The translations under genes and the position numbers were made by a program. Under the pieces are notes generated by a model, which did no database searches, had not been told where the DNA came from, and worked only from the letters and a program-made list of their open reading frames with translations. From Agromyces hippuratus (lineage in GTDB: Bacteria; Actinomycetota; Actinomycetes; Actinomycetales; Microbacteriaceae): 64,000 nt of DNA. The DNA is taken from contig NZ_JACCFI010000001.1 of NCBI RefSeq assembly GCF_013410355.1, positions 1,674,001-1,738,000 on the forward strand, read 5' to 3'. This document shows positions 7,795 to 16,135 of this stretch, piece after piece (the first letter of the stretch is position 1; every line of letters starts with the position of its first letter).

Positions 7795-8969
7795 CCGACG
7801 CCACCGCCGCCGACACCGCCGCAGCCGAGACCGCCGCCGGCTTCACCGAGCGGTACGGGCGCACCCCGGTCGGCGTGTGGTCCGCGCCCGGGCGCGTGAA
7901 CCTCATCGGCGAGCACACGGACTACAACGACGGATTCGTCTTCCCGTTCGCGATCGACCAGCGCGCGAGCGTCGCTCTCGGATCGCGCGACGACCGGCTC
8001 ATCCGCGTCTCCTCGACCTTCACGCCCGAACCCGTCGAGGTGCACCTCGACGACCTGTCGCCCGAAGCCCTCGACGGGTGGTCCGCCTACCCCCTCGGCG
8101 TCGCCTGGGCGCTCGGGCAGTTCGGCGCCGACCTCGCGGCCGTGCCCGGCGTCGACCTGCACATCTCGAGCACGGTGCCCGTCGGAGCCGGCCTGTCGTC
8201 ATCGGCCGCCATCGAGTGCTCGGTGGCGCTCGCGCTCGACGAGCACTGGAACCTCGGCCTGGATCGGCCGACGCTCGCCAAGGCCGGCCAGCTCGCCGAG
8301 AACCGCGTCGTCGGCGCGCCCACCGGCATCCTCGACCAGTCGGCCTCGCTTCTCTCCCACGCGGACGCGGCCGTGTTCCTCGACTGCCGCAGCCTCGACG
8401 CCGAGGTGATCCCGCTCGGCCTCGCCGCCGACGGCCTCTCGATCCTCGTCATCGACACCAACGTCTCGCACGCGCATGCCACCGGCGGGTACGCCGCCCG
8501 GCGCGCCTCCTGCGAGGCCGGCGCGACGGCGCTCGGCGTCGAGTCGCTGCGCGACGTGCACGTCGGCGACCTCGAGCGCGCCGCCGCACTGCTCGACGAC
8601 GAGACCTTCCGCCGTGTGCGGCACATCGTCACCGAGAACCAGCGCGTGCTCGACACCGTGCGCACCCTGCGCGAGCACGGCGCTGCCTCGATCGGCCCGC
8701 TGCTCGACGCCTCGCACGTGTCGATGCGCGACGACTTCGAGATCAGCGTGCCCGAGATCGACCTGGCCGTCAGCACGGCGCAGGCGAACGGCGCGATCGG
8801 CGCTCGCATGACCGGCGGCGGCTTCGGCGGTTCCGCGATCGCACTCATGATCGACGGGCTCGTGCCCGTGATCGAACGCGAGGTGCGACGCGAGTTCGCC
8901 GAGCAGGGCTACCGCGAGCCGACGATCTTCGTCGTGCGGCCGAGCGAGGGCGCCAGACGCGACTCCTGA
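7791..8969 (+). CDS. galK: Galactokinase
   Basis: This 392-residue GHMP kinase phosphorylates galactose at C1 with ATP. It shows the galactokinase signature GRVNLIGEHTDYN near residue 40, the ATP-binding loop VPVGAGLSSSAAIE near 135 and the C-terminal GHMP motif GARMTGGGFGGSAIAL near 340. It overlaps galT by ATGA and is cotranscribed with it. Together with galM they take galactose to glucose 1-phosphate plus UDP-galactose. No galE is visible in this window. Confidence 0.95.
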   Translation: MTDATAADTAAAETAAGFTERYGRTPVGVWSAPGRVNLIGEHTDYNDGFVFPFAIDQRASVALGSRDDRLIRVSSTFTPEPVEVHLDDLSPEALDGWSAYPLGVAWALGQFGADLAAVPGVDLHISSTVPVGAGLSSSAAIECSVALALDEHWNLGLDRPTLAKAGQLAENRVVGAPTGILDQSASLLSHADAAVFLDCRSLDAEVIPLGLAADGLSILVIDTNVSHAHATGGYAARRASCEAGATALGVESLRDVHVGDLERAAALLDDETFRRVRHIVTENQRVLDTVRTLREHGAASIGPLLDASHVSMRDDFEISVPEIDLAVSTAQANGAIGARMTGGGFGGSAIALMIDGLVPVIEREVRREFAEQGYREPTIFVVRPSEGARRDS

Positions 8970-9007
8970 GGGGCACGGAAGGCGTCTGCCGCCGCTCAGC
9001 GCCACCG

Positions 9008-9493
9008 TCAGGCGGGCGGCGCCTCGACGGCGTGCGGCGTGCCGCCCGTGATGCGCACGAGCTCGTCGAACGAGGTCGGGAAGACCGTCTTCGCGTGCCC
9101 CGCAGCCGCCCAGACGGCCGGGTAGTCGGCGAGCTGCACGTCGACGACCGTGCGCACCGGCGAGGGGTGGCCGAGCGGCGCGACCCCGCCGATCACCTGG
9201 CCGGTCGCCTCCTTCACCGTCTCCTTCGAGGCACGACGGATGACGCCGCCGAGCTGCTGCCCGAGCCACTCAGTGTCGACCCGGTGCGACCCCGACGTCA
9301 GCACCAGGATCGGCTCGTCGTCGATCGTGAAGACGAGGGAGTTGGCGATCTGGCCGACCTCGACCCCGAGTGCCTCCGCGGCGAGCGGGGCGGTCGTGAC
9401 GGCATCGTCGAACCACACGATCTCGGGGGTGAGCCCGTGCCCGGCGAGGGCATCGGCGACTCGGTCGACGGCGGCGTGCGATGGCGATGGCAT
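9008..9493 (-). CDS. YbaK/EbsC-family aminoacyl-tRNA deacylase
   Basis: This 161-residue protein consists of one YbaK domain. Members hydrolyse mischarged aminoacyl-tRNA, such as Cys-tRNA(Pro) or Ala-tRNA(Pro). Recognisable segments are AEALGVEVGQIANSLVF, LTSGSHRVD and the loop VIGGVAPLGHP that ends in a conserved Gly-His region. It appears to be a stand-alone gene. TAGGAT (minus strand, 9506-9501) lies 7 bases before the ATG, so the message is likely leaderless. The tRNA substrate cannot be told from the sequence. Confidence 0.85.
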   Translation of the reverse strand: MPSPSHAAVDRVADALAGHGLTPEIVWFDDAVTTAPLAAEALGVEVGQIANSLVFTIDDEPILVLTSGSHRVDTEWLGQQLGGVIRRASKETVKEATGQVIGGVAPLGHPSPVRTVVDVQLADYPAVWAAAGHAKTVFPTSFDELVRITGGTPHAVEAPPA

Positions 9494-9500
9494 GCCGAAG

Positions 9501-9506
9501 ATCCTA
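9501..9506 (-). promoter_or_regulatory. -10 box of a leaderless promoter (YbaK gene)
   Basis: TAGGAT on the minus strand, then 7 bases, then the ATG. There is no ribosome binding site. Confidence 0.5.
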
Positions 9507-9568
9507 GCGACCGGGGTGCCGCACGGGTCGTGCGCCGGCAGGTTTCACCGCTCGTCATCCGCATGCCC

Positions 9569-9574
9569 TAGTGT
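9569..9574 (+). promoter_or_regulatory. -10 box of a leaderless promoter (APC permease)
   Basis: TAGTGT, 6 bases, then the GTG start. A weak TTCACC lies 19 bases upstream. Confidence 0.5.
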
Positions 9575-9580
9575 GCGAGC

Positions 9581-10858
9581 GTGGAACAGCCCTCCCTCGC
9601 CCGCCGCCTCGGCCTCCGACAGGCGGTCGCGATCGGCCTCGCCGCGATGATCGGCGCCGGCGTCTTCTCGGTGTTCGCCCCCGCGGCTCAGGCTGCAGGC
9701 GCCGGGCTCATGATCGGGCTCGCGATCGCGGCGTTCGTGGCCCTCGCCAATGCAGGCTCGACGGCGCAGCTCGCCGCGCGGTACCCGGAGTCGGGCGGCG
9801 CCTACCGCTACGGCCGAGAGCGACTCGGCGAATGGCCGGGATTCCTCGCCGGCTGGGGTTTCGTCGTCGGCAAGACCGCGAGTTGCGCCGCCATGGCGAT
9901 GACCTTCGCCGCCTACCTCGCGCCGCCCGACTGGCAGCGGCCACTCGCCGTCGCCGCCGTCGTCGCGATCGCCGCCGTCGACCTGCGAGGCATCAGCCGC
10001 ACTGCACGCGTGGCGACCGTCATCGTGATCGGAGTGCTCGGGGTGCTCGCGCTCGTCGTCGCCGCGGGCGCGACGGCGACGTTCGACGGTGCCTCGGGCG
10101 CGGTGTCGAGCGGCTCCTCGCCCTTCGGCTCCACGACGATCGACCAGGGCTGGCTCGGCATCCTGCAGTCCGCCGGGCTGCTGTTCTTCGCATTCGCCGG
10201 GTACGCGCGCATCGCGACGCTCGGCGAGGAGGTCCGCGAGCCGGCGCGCACGATCCCCCGAGCGATCGGCATCGCATTCGCCGTCGCGGTGCTCGTGTAC
10301 GCCGGCGTCGGTGCCGCAGCACTCGGCGCCCTCGGGCCGACGGGGCTCGCGGCATCCGTCGCCCCGCTCGTCGACGTCGTCGAAGCCGCAGGGTGGCAAT
10401 GGGCCGCGCCCGTCGTGCGCGTCGGCGCCGCGGTGGCGGCGCTCGGGGCGCTGCTCGCCCTGCTCGCGGGCATCGGCCGCACCGCCCTCGCGATGGCGCG
10501 CGACGAGGAGCTGCCGCCACCGCTCGCTCGGGTGCATCCCCGGTTCCGGGTGCCGCACGTCGCCGAGATCGCCGTCGCGCTCGTCGTCATCGCGCTCGTC
10601 GCGACCGTCGATCTGCGCGGCGCGATCGGGTTCTCCTCGTTCGGCGTGCTGGTCTACTACCTCGTCGCGAACCTCGCCGCGATCACGCAGCCGCGGTCGG
10701 AACGGCGCTTCCCGCAGGCGCTCTCCGCAGCAGGGGCAGTCGGATGCCTCGTGCTCGTCGCGACCCTTCCGCCCGTCTCGATCGTCGCGGGCGTCGTCGT
10801 GTTCGCGATCGGGGCCGCGTACCGTCTCATCAGCAGGGCCGCGCGGCCGAGCGGCTGA
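9581..10858 (+). CDS. APC-superfamily amino acid permease
   Basis: This 425-residue integral membrane protein has about twelve hydrophobic segments. The first, AVAIGLAAMIGAGVFSVFAP, carries the small-residue motif of amino acid/polyamine/organocation transporters, and RYPESGGAYRYGRERLGEWP follows TM2, as usual in the family. It is slightly shorter than the usual 450-500 residues, with a minimal C-terminal tail. Substrate is unknown; nothing nearby identifies it. The GTG start is 6 bases from a TAGTGT box, so the transcript is probably leaderless. Confidence 0.85.
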   Translation: MEQPSLARRLGLRQAVAIGLAAMIGAGVFSVFAPAAQAAGAGLMIGLAIAAFVALANAGSTAQLAARYPESGGAYRYGRERLGEWPGFLAGWGFVVGKTASCAAMAMTFAAYLAPPDWQRPLAVAAVVAIAAVDLRGISRTARVATVIVIGVLGVLALVVAAGATATFDGASGAVSSGSSPFGSTTIDQGWLGILQSAGLLFFAFAGYARIATLGEEVREPARTIPRAIGIAFAVAVLVYAGVGAAALGALGPTGLAASVAPLVDVVEAAGWQWAAPVVRVGAAVAALGALLALLAGIGRTALAMARDEELPPPLARVHPRFRVPHVAEIAVALVVIALVATVDLRGAIGFSSFGVLVYYLVANLAAITQPRSERRFPQALSAAGAVGCLVLVATLPPVSIVAGVVVFAIGAAYRLISRAARPSG

Positions 10859-10893
10859 CCGGCCGGCAGCTCGGGCCGCACGACCGGCGCGCG

Positions 10894-10899
10894 TAGGCT
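10894..10899 (+). promoter_or_regulatory. -10 box of a leaderless promoter (gamma carbonic anhydrase)
   Basis: TAGGCT followed by 6 bases and the ATG at 10906. No ribosome binding site is present. Confidence 0.55.
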
Positions 10900-10905
10900 G
10901 TCCGC

Positions 10906-11442
10906 ATGTCTGCAGACCCCTCGGCTCGCATCCTGACCATCGCCGGCATCGCCGCGCCCGCGCTCGACGAGACGGCGTTCGTCGCCGCGGGTGCCGTGAT
11001 CGTCGGCGACGTGCGCCTCGCCGCAGGATCGAGCGTCTGGTACAACGCCGTGCTCCGCGCCGAGGCCGAGCCGATCAGCATCGGCGAGGGGTCGAACCTG
11101 CAGGACACGGTCGTCTGCCACGTCGATGCGGGCTATCCGCTGACCGTCGGCCGCGGCGTCTCGGTCGGGCACGGCGCGGTGCTGCACGGCTGCACGATCG
11201 AGGACCACAGCCTCGTCGGCATGAACGCGACCGTGTTGAACGGCGCCGTGATCGGCGCCGGCTCGCTCGTGGCCGCGGGCGCCGTGGTGCTCGAGGGCAC
11301 GGTCGTGCCGCCCGGCTCGCTCGTCGCCGGGGTGCCCGCCAAGGTGCGCCGCGAACTCAGCGACATCGAGCGCGCCGGCATCCAGCGCAACGGCGCCGCC
11401 TACCTGATCCACGTCGAGGAGCACTCGGCGCCGGTCGACTGA
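10906..11442 (+). CDS. Gamma-class carbonic anhydrase family protein
   Basis: This 178-residue left-handed beta-helix protein is built from hexapeptide repeats (IGEGSN, VGRGVS, VGHGAV, IGAGSL, VPPGSLVAGVPAKV). The three zinc-ligand histidines of the gamma carbonic anhydrase/YrdA family are present as H72, H89 and H94. Many such proteins are active only under oxidising conditions or act as acyltransferase-like scaffolds, so hydration of CO2 is probable but not certain. It is cytoplasmic and monocistronic with a leaderless promoter. The C-terminus has a short His/Glu-rich tail. Confidence 0.85.
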   Translation: MSADPSARILTIAGIAAPALDETAFVAAGAVIVGDVRLAAGSSVWYNAVLRAEAEPISIGEGSNLQDTVVCHVDAGYPLTVGRGVSVGHGAVLHGCTIEDHSLVGMNATVLNGAVIGAGSLVAAGAVVLEGTVVPPGSLVAGVPAKVRRELSDIERAGIQRNGAAYLIHVEEHSAPVD

Positions 11443-11548
11443 CGCGCGGCGCCACCGCCGGTCTGAGAACAGGACGACACGCCGAGACGGCTCCCGCAAC
11501 AGGCACGGGTTGCCCGCTTCGGCACGCGCTGCCTGTCTCCGTGGCCGA

Positions 11549-12901
11549 TCAGGCCTCGACGACGCCCCCGCGGCCCGCAAGCACGCGCCTCCGAGCCCGC
11601 CGGGCCCTGCGCAGGAGCCACCGGGCGGGCACCGCCACGACCATCGCCGCAGCACCCGCGAGCGAGCGGTCGTGCGACCCGAGCATGCGCTTGCGCTCGA
11701 AAGCACGTCGCAGCGCTCCGCCCGCGAGGTTGTGCGCCCTGGCTCGCGAGCCGAGCTGTCCGGCCGCCCGCTGCGCGAGCAGTCCCGCGAGCGCGAAGCT
11801 CCAATCGTCGAACTCGCGTCCGTGGAAGTAGTCGTCGGCGAGCCACGCCGCGTTCGGGTGCCGAAGCTCCCAGTCGGCGAGCGCGTCGGCCCCGCCGAAC
11901 AGGCCGCTGCCCTCGAAGACCGTGTTGATGAGCTTCGGCGTCACCCCGAACTCGTCGACGAGCAGCACCGGCAGGCCCGCGGCGATGGCTTCGAGCACCG
12001 CCGTCGAACTCACAGTCACGAGGCCCGCCGCGCGGCTCAGCTGAGCGGCCATCGGACCATCCTCGACGACCAGGTTCGGCGGAAGCGTGCCGCCGAGCTC
12101 ACGGCGCACCTCGGCGTCGGCGAGCATCTCGGCGTAGTCGAACGCCTCGGCGTGGGTCTGCGCCTCACCGCGCCGTGCGCGCACCTTGACGACGACCCGC
12201 CGAGACGGGCGGCTCCTCGCGGCAGCGGCGAGCCACCCGAGCAGGCGCAAGCGATCCTCGCGCTCGGCGGGCACCTTGGCCTGCGCCGCGAAGACGAGAT
12301 CGGTGCGCCGCACGTCGGCCGCGACATCCGTGGCCGCCGCATCGGGCAGGAACGGGAGCGTCGCGAGCCCGAAGTCGATGTTCGCACCGAGCCGTTCGGC
12401 GTTGCTGCGGAACTCGCGCACCTCGCGGCGGCTGTGCAGCACGATGAGATCGACCAGCTCGCGGTAGACGATCGCCTTCGGCTCGGCGGGGATGGTGAGT
12501 CCGGGGAAGCCGCTCATGATCACCGGCCGATCGGGCGCCCGTCCCACGATGGGGGCGACGACGCGCACGAGGGGGCCGCGCAGCGCGAGCAGCACGACGT
12601 CGGGTCGGGTGCGCGCGAGCAGCTCCCCCAGGTCGTCGAGGTCGACGGTCTCGATCGACCCGGCGACGAATCCGGATCCGGCGAGCGCGGCCCCCAGCTG
12701 CCGCGCGCTCGGCTGCACGGGCGTCCGCAGCACGACGAGGTCGCTGCGCCACGAATCCGGGAAGCCGCGTGCGAACGCCGCACCCCACTTGACGTAGGAG
12801 TCGGAGTCGGCGACCACGAGCAGTCGACCGGCGGGGCCGGGCCCGATCCGGACGTTCGGCGATCGCGGCATGCGCCCTGGATCCGCTCCCCCGTCGCTCA
12901 C
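11549..12901 (-). CDS. Putative glycosyltransferase of the nonulosonate cassette (DUF6716-like)
   Basis: This 450-residue protein has no signal peptide. Its layout suggests two Rossmann-like halves: LLVVADSDSYVKWGAAF near residue 25, a central VFAAQAKVP region near 200, and a nucleotide-sugar-side segment with GLVTVSSTAVLEAIAAGLP near 300, which resembles the acceptor/donor loop of GT-B enzymes. I associate it with the DUF6716 putative glycosyltransferase family; that identification is from memory. It is the last gene of an operon with the NeuB-like and NeuA-like genes, and its GTG overlaps the neuB-like stop (GTGA). The likely role is to transfer the activated nonulosonic acid to a surface glycan. 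The basic C-terminus would favour membrane association. Confidence 0.6.
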   Translation of the reverse strand: MSDGGADPGRMPRSPNVRIGPGPAGRLLVVADSDSYVKWGAAFARGFPDSWRSDLVVLRTPVQPSARQLGAALAGSGFVAGSIETVDLDDLGELLARTRPDVVLLALRGPLVRVVAPIVGRAPDRPVIMSGFPGLTIPAEPKAIVYRELVDLIVLHSRREVREFRSNAERLGANIDFGLATLPFLPDAAATDVAADVRRTDLVFAAQAKVPAEREDRLRLLGWLAAAARSRPSRRVVVKVRARRGEAQTHAEAFDYAEMLADAEVRRELGGTLPPNLVVEDGPMAAQLSRAAGLVTVSSTAVLEAIAAGLPVLLVDEFGVTPKLINTVFEGSGLFGGADALADWELRHPNAAWLADDYFHGREFDDWSFALAGLLAQRAAGQLGSRARAHNLAGGALRRAFERKRMLGSHDRSLAGAAAMVVAVPARWLLRRARRARRRVLAGRGGVVEA

Positions 12902-13773
12902 AGCGCGGGAACCCGGCGCAGCTTCGCGCGCGGCGCCTCCTCGCCGGGGAACACGCGCTTCACACCGTCGCCCATCGCCTCGCCGATGACCCGGATGTCG
13001 CGCACCAGGTGCTCGAACCCGGTCGGCTCGAGCGAGGCCGCCTGGTCGGAACCCCACATCGCCCGGTCGAGCGTGATGTGGCGTTCGACGGCCACGGCGC
13101 CGAGGGTGACGGCGGCGAGCGAGATCTGCAGCCCGCGCTCATGGCCCGAGTAGCCGATCGGCACGCCGAGGTAGCGACTGCGCAGGGTTCCGATCGTGCG
13201 GAGGTTCGCCTCCTCGGGCGGCATCGGGTAGCTCGAGGTCGCGTGCAGCATCACGAGGCGATCGGTGCCGAGCACCTCGACCGCCCGGTCGATCTCCTCG
13301 AGCGTCGACATGCCCGTCGAGAGGATCACGGGCTTGCCCGTGGTGGCGATCGCCTCGAGCAGCTCGAGGTCGGTGACCGAGGCCGAGGCGACCTTGTGCG
13401 CAACCACGTCGAGTCCCTCGAGGAACTCGACCGACGGCACGTCCCACGGCGACGCGAACCAGTCGATGCCGGCGCGCAGCGCATACGTGGCGATCTCGAG
13501 GTACTCGGGCTCGCCGAACTCGACGCGGCGCCGGTAGTCGAGGTAGCTCATCGTGCCCCACGGAGTCTCGCGCGGCACGTCGCGCATGTGCTCGGGGGTC
13601 GCGATCTCGGGGGTGCGCTTCTGGAACTTCACGGCCTGCGCGCCCGCCTCGACCGCGACGTCGATGAGGCGCTTGGCGATCTCGACGTCGCCGTTGTGGT
13701 TCAGGCCGATCTCGCCGATGACGTAGACCGGGTACTCGCTGCCGACGACCGACCGGCCGATGCGCACAGACAT
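12898..13773 (-). CDS. NeuB-family nonulosonate (9-phosphate) synthase without SAF domain
   Basis: This 291-residue protein is a NeuB TIM barrel, which condenses phosphoenolpyruvate with a mannose-type sugar or sugar phosphate to make a nonulosonic acid. Landmarks are IGEIGLNHNGDVEIAKRLID, AVKFQKRTP, the KVAS core in VAHKVASASVTDLELL, ILSTGMST and GYSGHERG with VERHITLDR. Family members are usually about 340-350 residues with a C-terminal antifreeze-like SAF domain. This protein ends at PRAKLRRVPAL, just where SAF would begin. The ATG at 13773 is preceded by GAGGGAG. The gene lies between the activating enzyme and the transferase. Without a NeuC epimerase nearby, mannose 6-phosphate (giving Kdn-9-P) is a reasonable substrate, but this is inference. 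Confidence 0.82.
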   Translation of the reverse strand: MSVRIGRSVVGSEYPVYVIGEIGLNHNGDVEIAKRLIDVAVEAGAQAVKFQKRTPEIATPEHMRDVPRETPWGTMSYLDYRRRVEFGEPEYLEIATYALRAGIDWFASPWDVPSVEFLEGLDVVAHKVASASVTDLELLEAIATTGKPVILSTGMSTLEEIDRAVEVLGTDRLVMLHATSSYPMPPEEANLRTIGTLRSRYLGVPIGYSGHERGLQISLAAVTLGAVAVERHITLDRAMWGSDQAASLEPTGFEHLVRDIRVIGEAMGDGVKRVFPGEEAPRAKLRRVPAL

Positions 13774-13787
13774 GTTCACTCCCTCAT

Positions 13788-15230
13788 TCAGGATCGCGCG
13801 GAGGCGGGATCGGGGTCGTCGTTCGCCGCGGCGGTATCGCGCGCGGCGAGGATCAGGTCGGCGAGTTCGCGCACGGCTCCGTGGCCGCCCGTGCTGGTGA
13901 GCACGTGGCGCGCGGCGGCGAGCGCCTCGGCCGCGGCATCGGGTACGGCGATGGGCCAGCCGACGAGTTCGAGGGCGGGCAGGTCGCCCCGGTCGTTGCC
14001 CAGGTACGCGATGCGATCGAGACGGATGCCGCGGCGCCCCGCCCACTCGCGCAGCACCGCACCCTTCTCCTCCACGCCCTGCACGCACTCGACCCCCAGC
14101 TTCTCGGCGCGGCGCCCGACGACCGGGTTCTGCTCGGCCGACAGGATCAGCACGGGCAAGCCTGCCTTCCGGAGCCGCGCGATGCCGGCGCCGTCGCTGC
14201 GGCTCACGCGCACCGACTCCCGCCCGAGCTGGTCGACCATGACGGTGTCGTCGGTGTGCACCCCGTCGAAGTCGGTCACGAGGGCGTCGACGTCGATGCG
14301 CGGGCCGACCGCGTCGAGCGCGCCGCGTGCCGCACCGGGTCGAGCGGATGCCGCGAGCCCGCGATCAACGTGCGCCGCGAGTGCTCTCGCCCGCTCGAGG
14401 TCGGCGAGGTCGTCGATCTCGATGGCGTGGTCGGGGTCGACCGGCTGGATGCCGATGCGCCCGAAGAAGCGGTGGCCGGCCGCGCGGAACCCGTCTGTGG
14501 CGAAGACGTAGAACGCCCCCGTCTCGAGGTACTCGGGCTCGCGCTCCTGACGGCGGAGGCGGCGGGATGCCTCGTGGTTCACGCCGACCGCGGAGTCCGC
14601 GTCGGCGTCATCGCGCCAGAGGAACACGTGCGATAGAGCACCCGAGAACACGACGTCGCGCTGCCCCGAGGCGACGCGGGCGATCGCGGCGTCGAGATCG
14701 GCAGGGTCGATGAAGGGCGAGGTGGCCTGGATGAAGACCGTGACGGGGTGCTCGGCTCCCGGTCGGCGTTCATCGCCACCCTCGACGCCGGTGCGGCCGC
14801 CGAGCGGGCCCGGCGCGAGCGGGCCGAGCGCGTCGCGCAGCTCGAGTTCGTCGAGCGCGTGCAGCAGTGCCGACTCGCTCGACGCCGCGGAACCCGAGAG
14901 CTGGGCCGGCCGGTCGACGACGGAGGCACCCGCTGCGCGGGCGGCGTCCGCGATCGCGGAATCGTCGGTCGAGACGACGACCCGGTCGATGCGGTCGGCG
15001 GCGAGCGCAGCGCGCACGGCCCGGGCGATGAGCGGCACCCCGCCGACGCGGGCGAGGTTCTTGCCGGGCAGCCCGACGGAGCCGCCACGAGCGGGGATGA
15101 TCGCGGTCGCACGTGCGGTCGCGGCATCCGTTCGGCGGGAGCCGGTGCCGACCGGATGGTCGTCGGGCCGCGTCGCCGGCGCGGGCGGGACTGCGGCGCG
15201 CGGTGTTTCGACGAGTTCGACCCTGGCCAT
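13788..15230 (-). CDS. CMP-nonulosonate cytidylyltransferase fused to HAD phosphatase
   Basis: This 480-residue bifunctional protein begins with a NeuA domain at about 40-285, with the CTP-binding loop IIPARGGSVGLPGKN at 44-58 and the FIQATSPF motif. A KdsC-type HAD phosphatase follows at about 312-465, with D320-F-D322-GVHTDD as nucleophile and acid/base and GNDRGDLP at 411-418. Such a fusion could remove the 9-phosphate and activate the sugar as CMP-nonulosonate. An insertion of about 25 residues near 136-162 is atypical for NeuA. It is the first gene of the three-gene cassette. TAGCTT lies 6 bases before the ATG with no ribosome binding site, so the operon mRNA is probably leaderless. Confidence 0.85.
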   Translation of the reverse strand: MARVELVETPRAAVPPAPATRPDDHPVGTGSRRTDAATARATAIIPARGGSVGLPGKNLARVGGVPLIARAVRAALAADRIDRVVVSTDDSAIADAARAAGASVVDRPAQLSGSAASSESALLHALDELELRDALGPLAPGPLGGRTGVEGGDERRPGAEHPVTVFIQATSPFIDPADLDAAIARVASGQRDVVFSGALSHVFLWRDDADADSAVGVNHEASRRLRRQEREPEYLETGAFYVFATDGFRAAGHRFFGRIGIQPVDPDHAIEIDDLADLERARALAAHVDRGLAASARPGAARGALDAVGPRIDVDALVTDFDGVHTDDTVMVDQLGRESVRVSRSDGAGIARLRKAGLPVLILSAEQNPVVGRRAEKLGVECVQGVEEKGAVLREWAGRRGIRLDRIAYLGNDRGDLPALELVGWPIAVPDAAAEALAAARHVLTSTGGHGAVRELADLILAARDTAAANDDPDPASARS

Positions 15231-15236
15231 GGCGCG

Positions 15237-15242
15237 AAGCTA
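15237..15242 (-). promoter_or_regulatory. -10 box of a leaderless promoter (nonulosonate operon)
   Basis: TAGCTT on the minus strand (15242-15237), 6 bases, then the ATG at 15230. Confidence 0.55.
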
Positions 15243-15475
15243 CGCGCGTAACGCGGCCGCCCGGTGCACACGTGGTGAACACCGGGCGACCTGCAGGTCG
15301 ACGAGCGGTGCAGTCGCTGCGCCGTTCTCTCCCCCCTGAACCGGGGGTGCCTTCGATCGTGACGCGGACACTACCGTCGGCAGTGGCGACCAGACCGCTG
15401 CATGTGCCAATCGGCACTGCTGTGATCGCGGGACTGTCTCGGCCTGCTTCGAAGAACCCGGAAAGGACGGACCCG

Positions 15476-16018
15476 GTGATTCGTCCCATTGCCATCAGCG
15501 CACTCGGCACTGGAGACAGTGTCGACGCCGGCCGAACGATCCCGATCCGTGCAGCGATCTCGGGCGTCGCGATGACGCTCGTACTGGGTCTGCTCACGGC
15601 CTGCGGTCCGACGCCGGCCGGTTCCGGCGGGCTGGTCGGGCGGATGCTGGGCATCGACGACACCGGACTCCCCCACCATGCACTCGGTGGTGGTGGGCTG
15701 GCGGTCCTCCCGGTCGACGTCATGGACGGGCCGTTCTGGGAGGTCACGGGCGAGATGCCGATCACCAACCCGGACGAGTGGGTGAACGTGGTGGCGAAGC
15801 TGAGTGAGGCTGACGTCGCAGAGCTCGGCGGCACGACCTCTCTGATCGAGGAGGATGGAGATTTCCGAATCACCGCCCCTCCGGGCGAATATGTCGTGTG
15901 CTACTGGCTTGGCCACGTTGGGGTGAGCGTCACCGGATGTGTCGACCTCGAATTGCCGCGCGAAGGCGAACTCGCCGCATCGTATGGCGAGGGTGGGTTC
16001 GGCATCGCTGTCAAGTAG
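15476..16018 (+). CDS. Putative lipoprotein of unknown function
   Basis: I do not recognise this 180-residue protein. It has a hydrophobic segment at about 28-42 ending in the lipobox-like LLTAC (C43). A Gly-rich stretch follows, and then a small soluble domain with a regular, probably beta-rich pattern (WEVTGEMPITNPDEW, DFRITAPPGEYVVCYW, SVTGCVDLELP). The two cysteines near 137 and 147 could form a disulfide. The GTG at 15476 has a strong AAAGGAC ahead of it; an internal ATG nearer the hydrophobic segment is the alternative. It is monocistronic and convergent with folD. Its base composition is visibly less GC-rich than its neighbours, a possible sign of transfer. Confidence 0.65.
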   Translation: MIRPIAISALGTGDSVDAGRTIPIRAAISGVAMTLVLGLLTACGPTPAGSGGLVGRMLGIDDTGLPHHALGGGGLAVLPVDVMDGPFWEVTGEMPITNPDEWVNVVAKLSEADVAELGGTTSLIEEDGDFRITAPPGEYVVCYWLGHVGVSVTGCVDLELPREGELAASYGEGGFGIAVK

Positions 16019-16068
16019 TAACCAGGCTTTCGGTGATCCCGACCACAGGCCGTCGTGCCGAATCGCAA

Positions 16069-16103
16069 GAGGCGCCGCCCAGTACGAGCCCGGACGGCGC
16101 CTC
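16069..16103. terminator. Bidirectional terminator-like hairpin
   Basis: GAGGCGCCG (16069-16077) pairs with CGGCGCCTC (16095-16103). It lies between the convergent lipoprotein and folD genes and can serve both. Confidence 0.65.
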
Positions 16104-16135
16104 ACCCTGCCCACATGGCAGGAACTCCGCACAAA

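Noticed and set aside
13774..14088. N-terminal extension of the NeuB-type gene upstream of 13773
   Set aside because: It overlaps the end of the cytidylyltransferase-phosphatase gene, is Arg-rich, and the ATG at 13773 has GAGGGAG at good distance.
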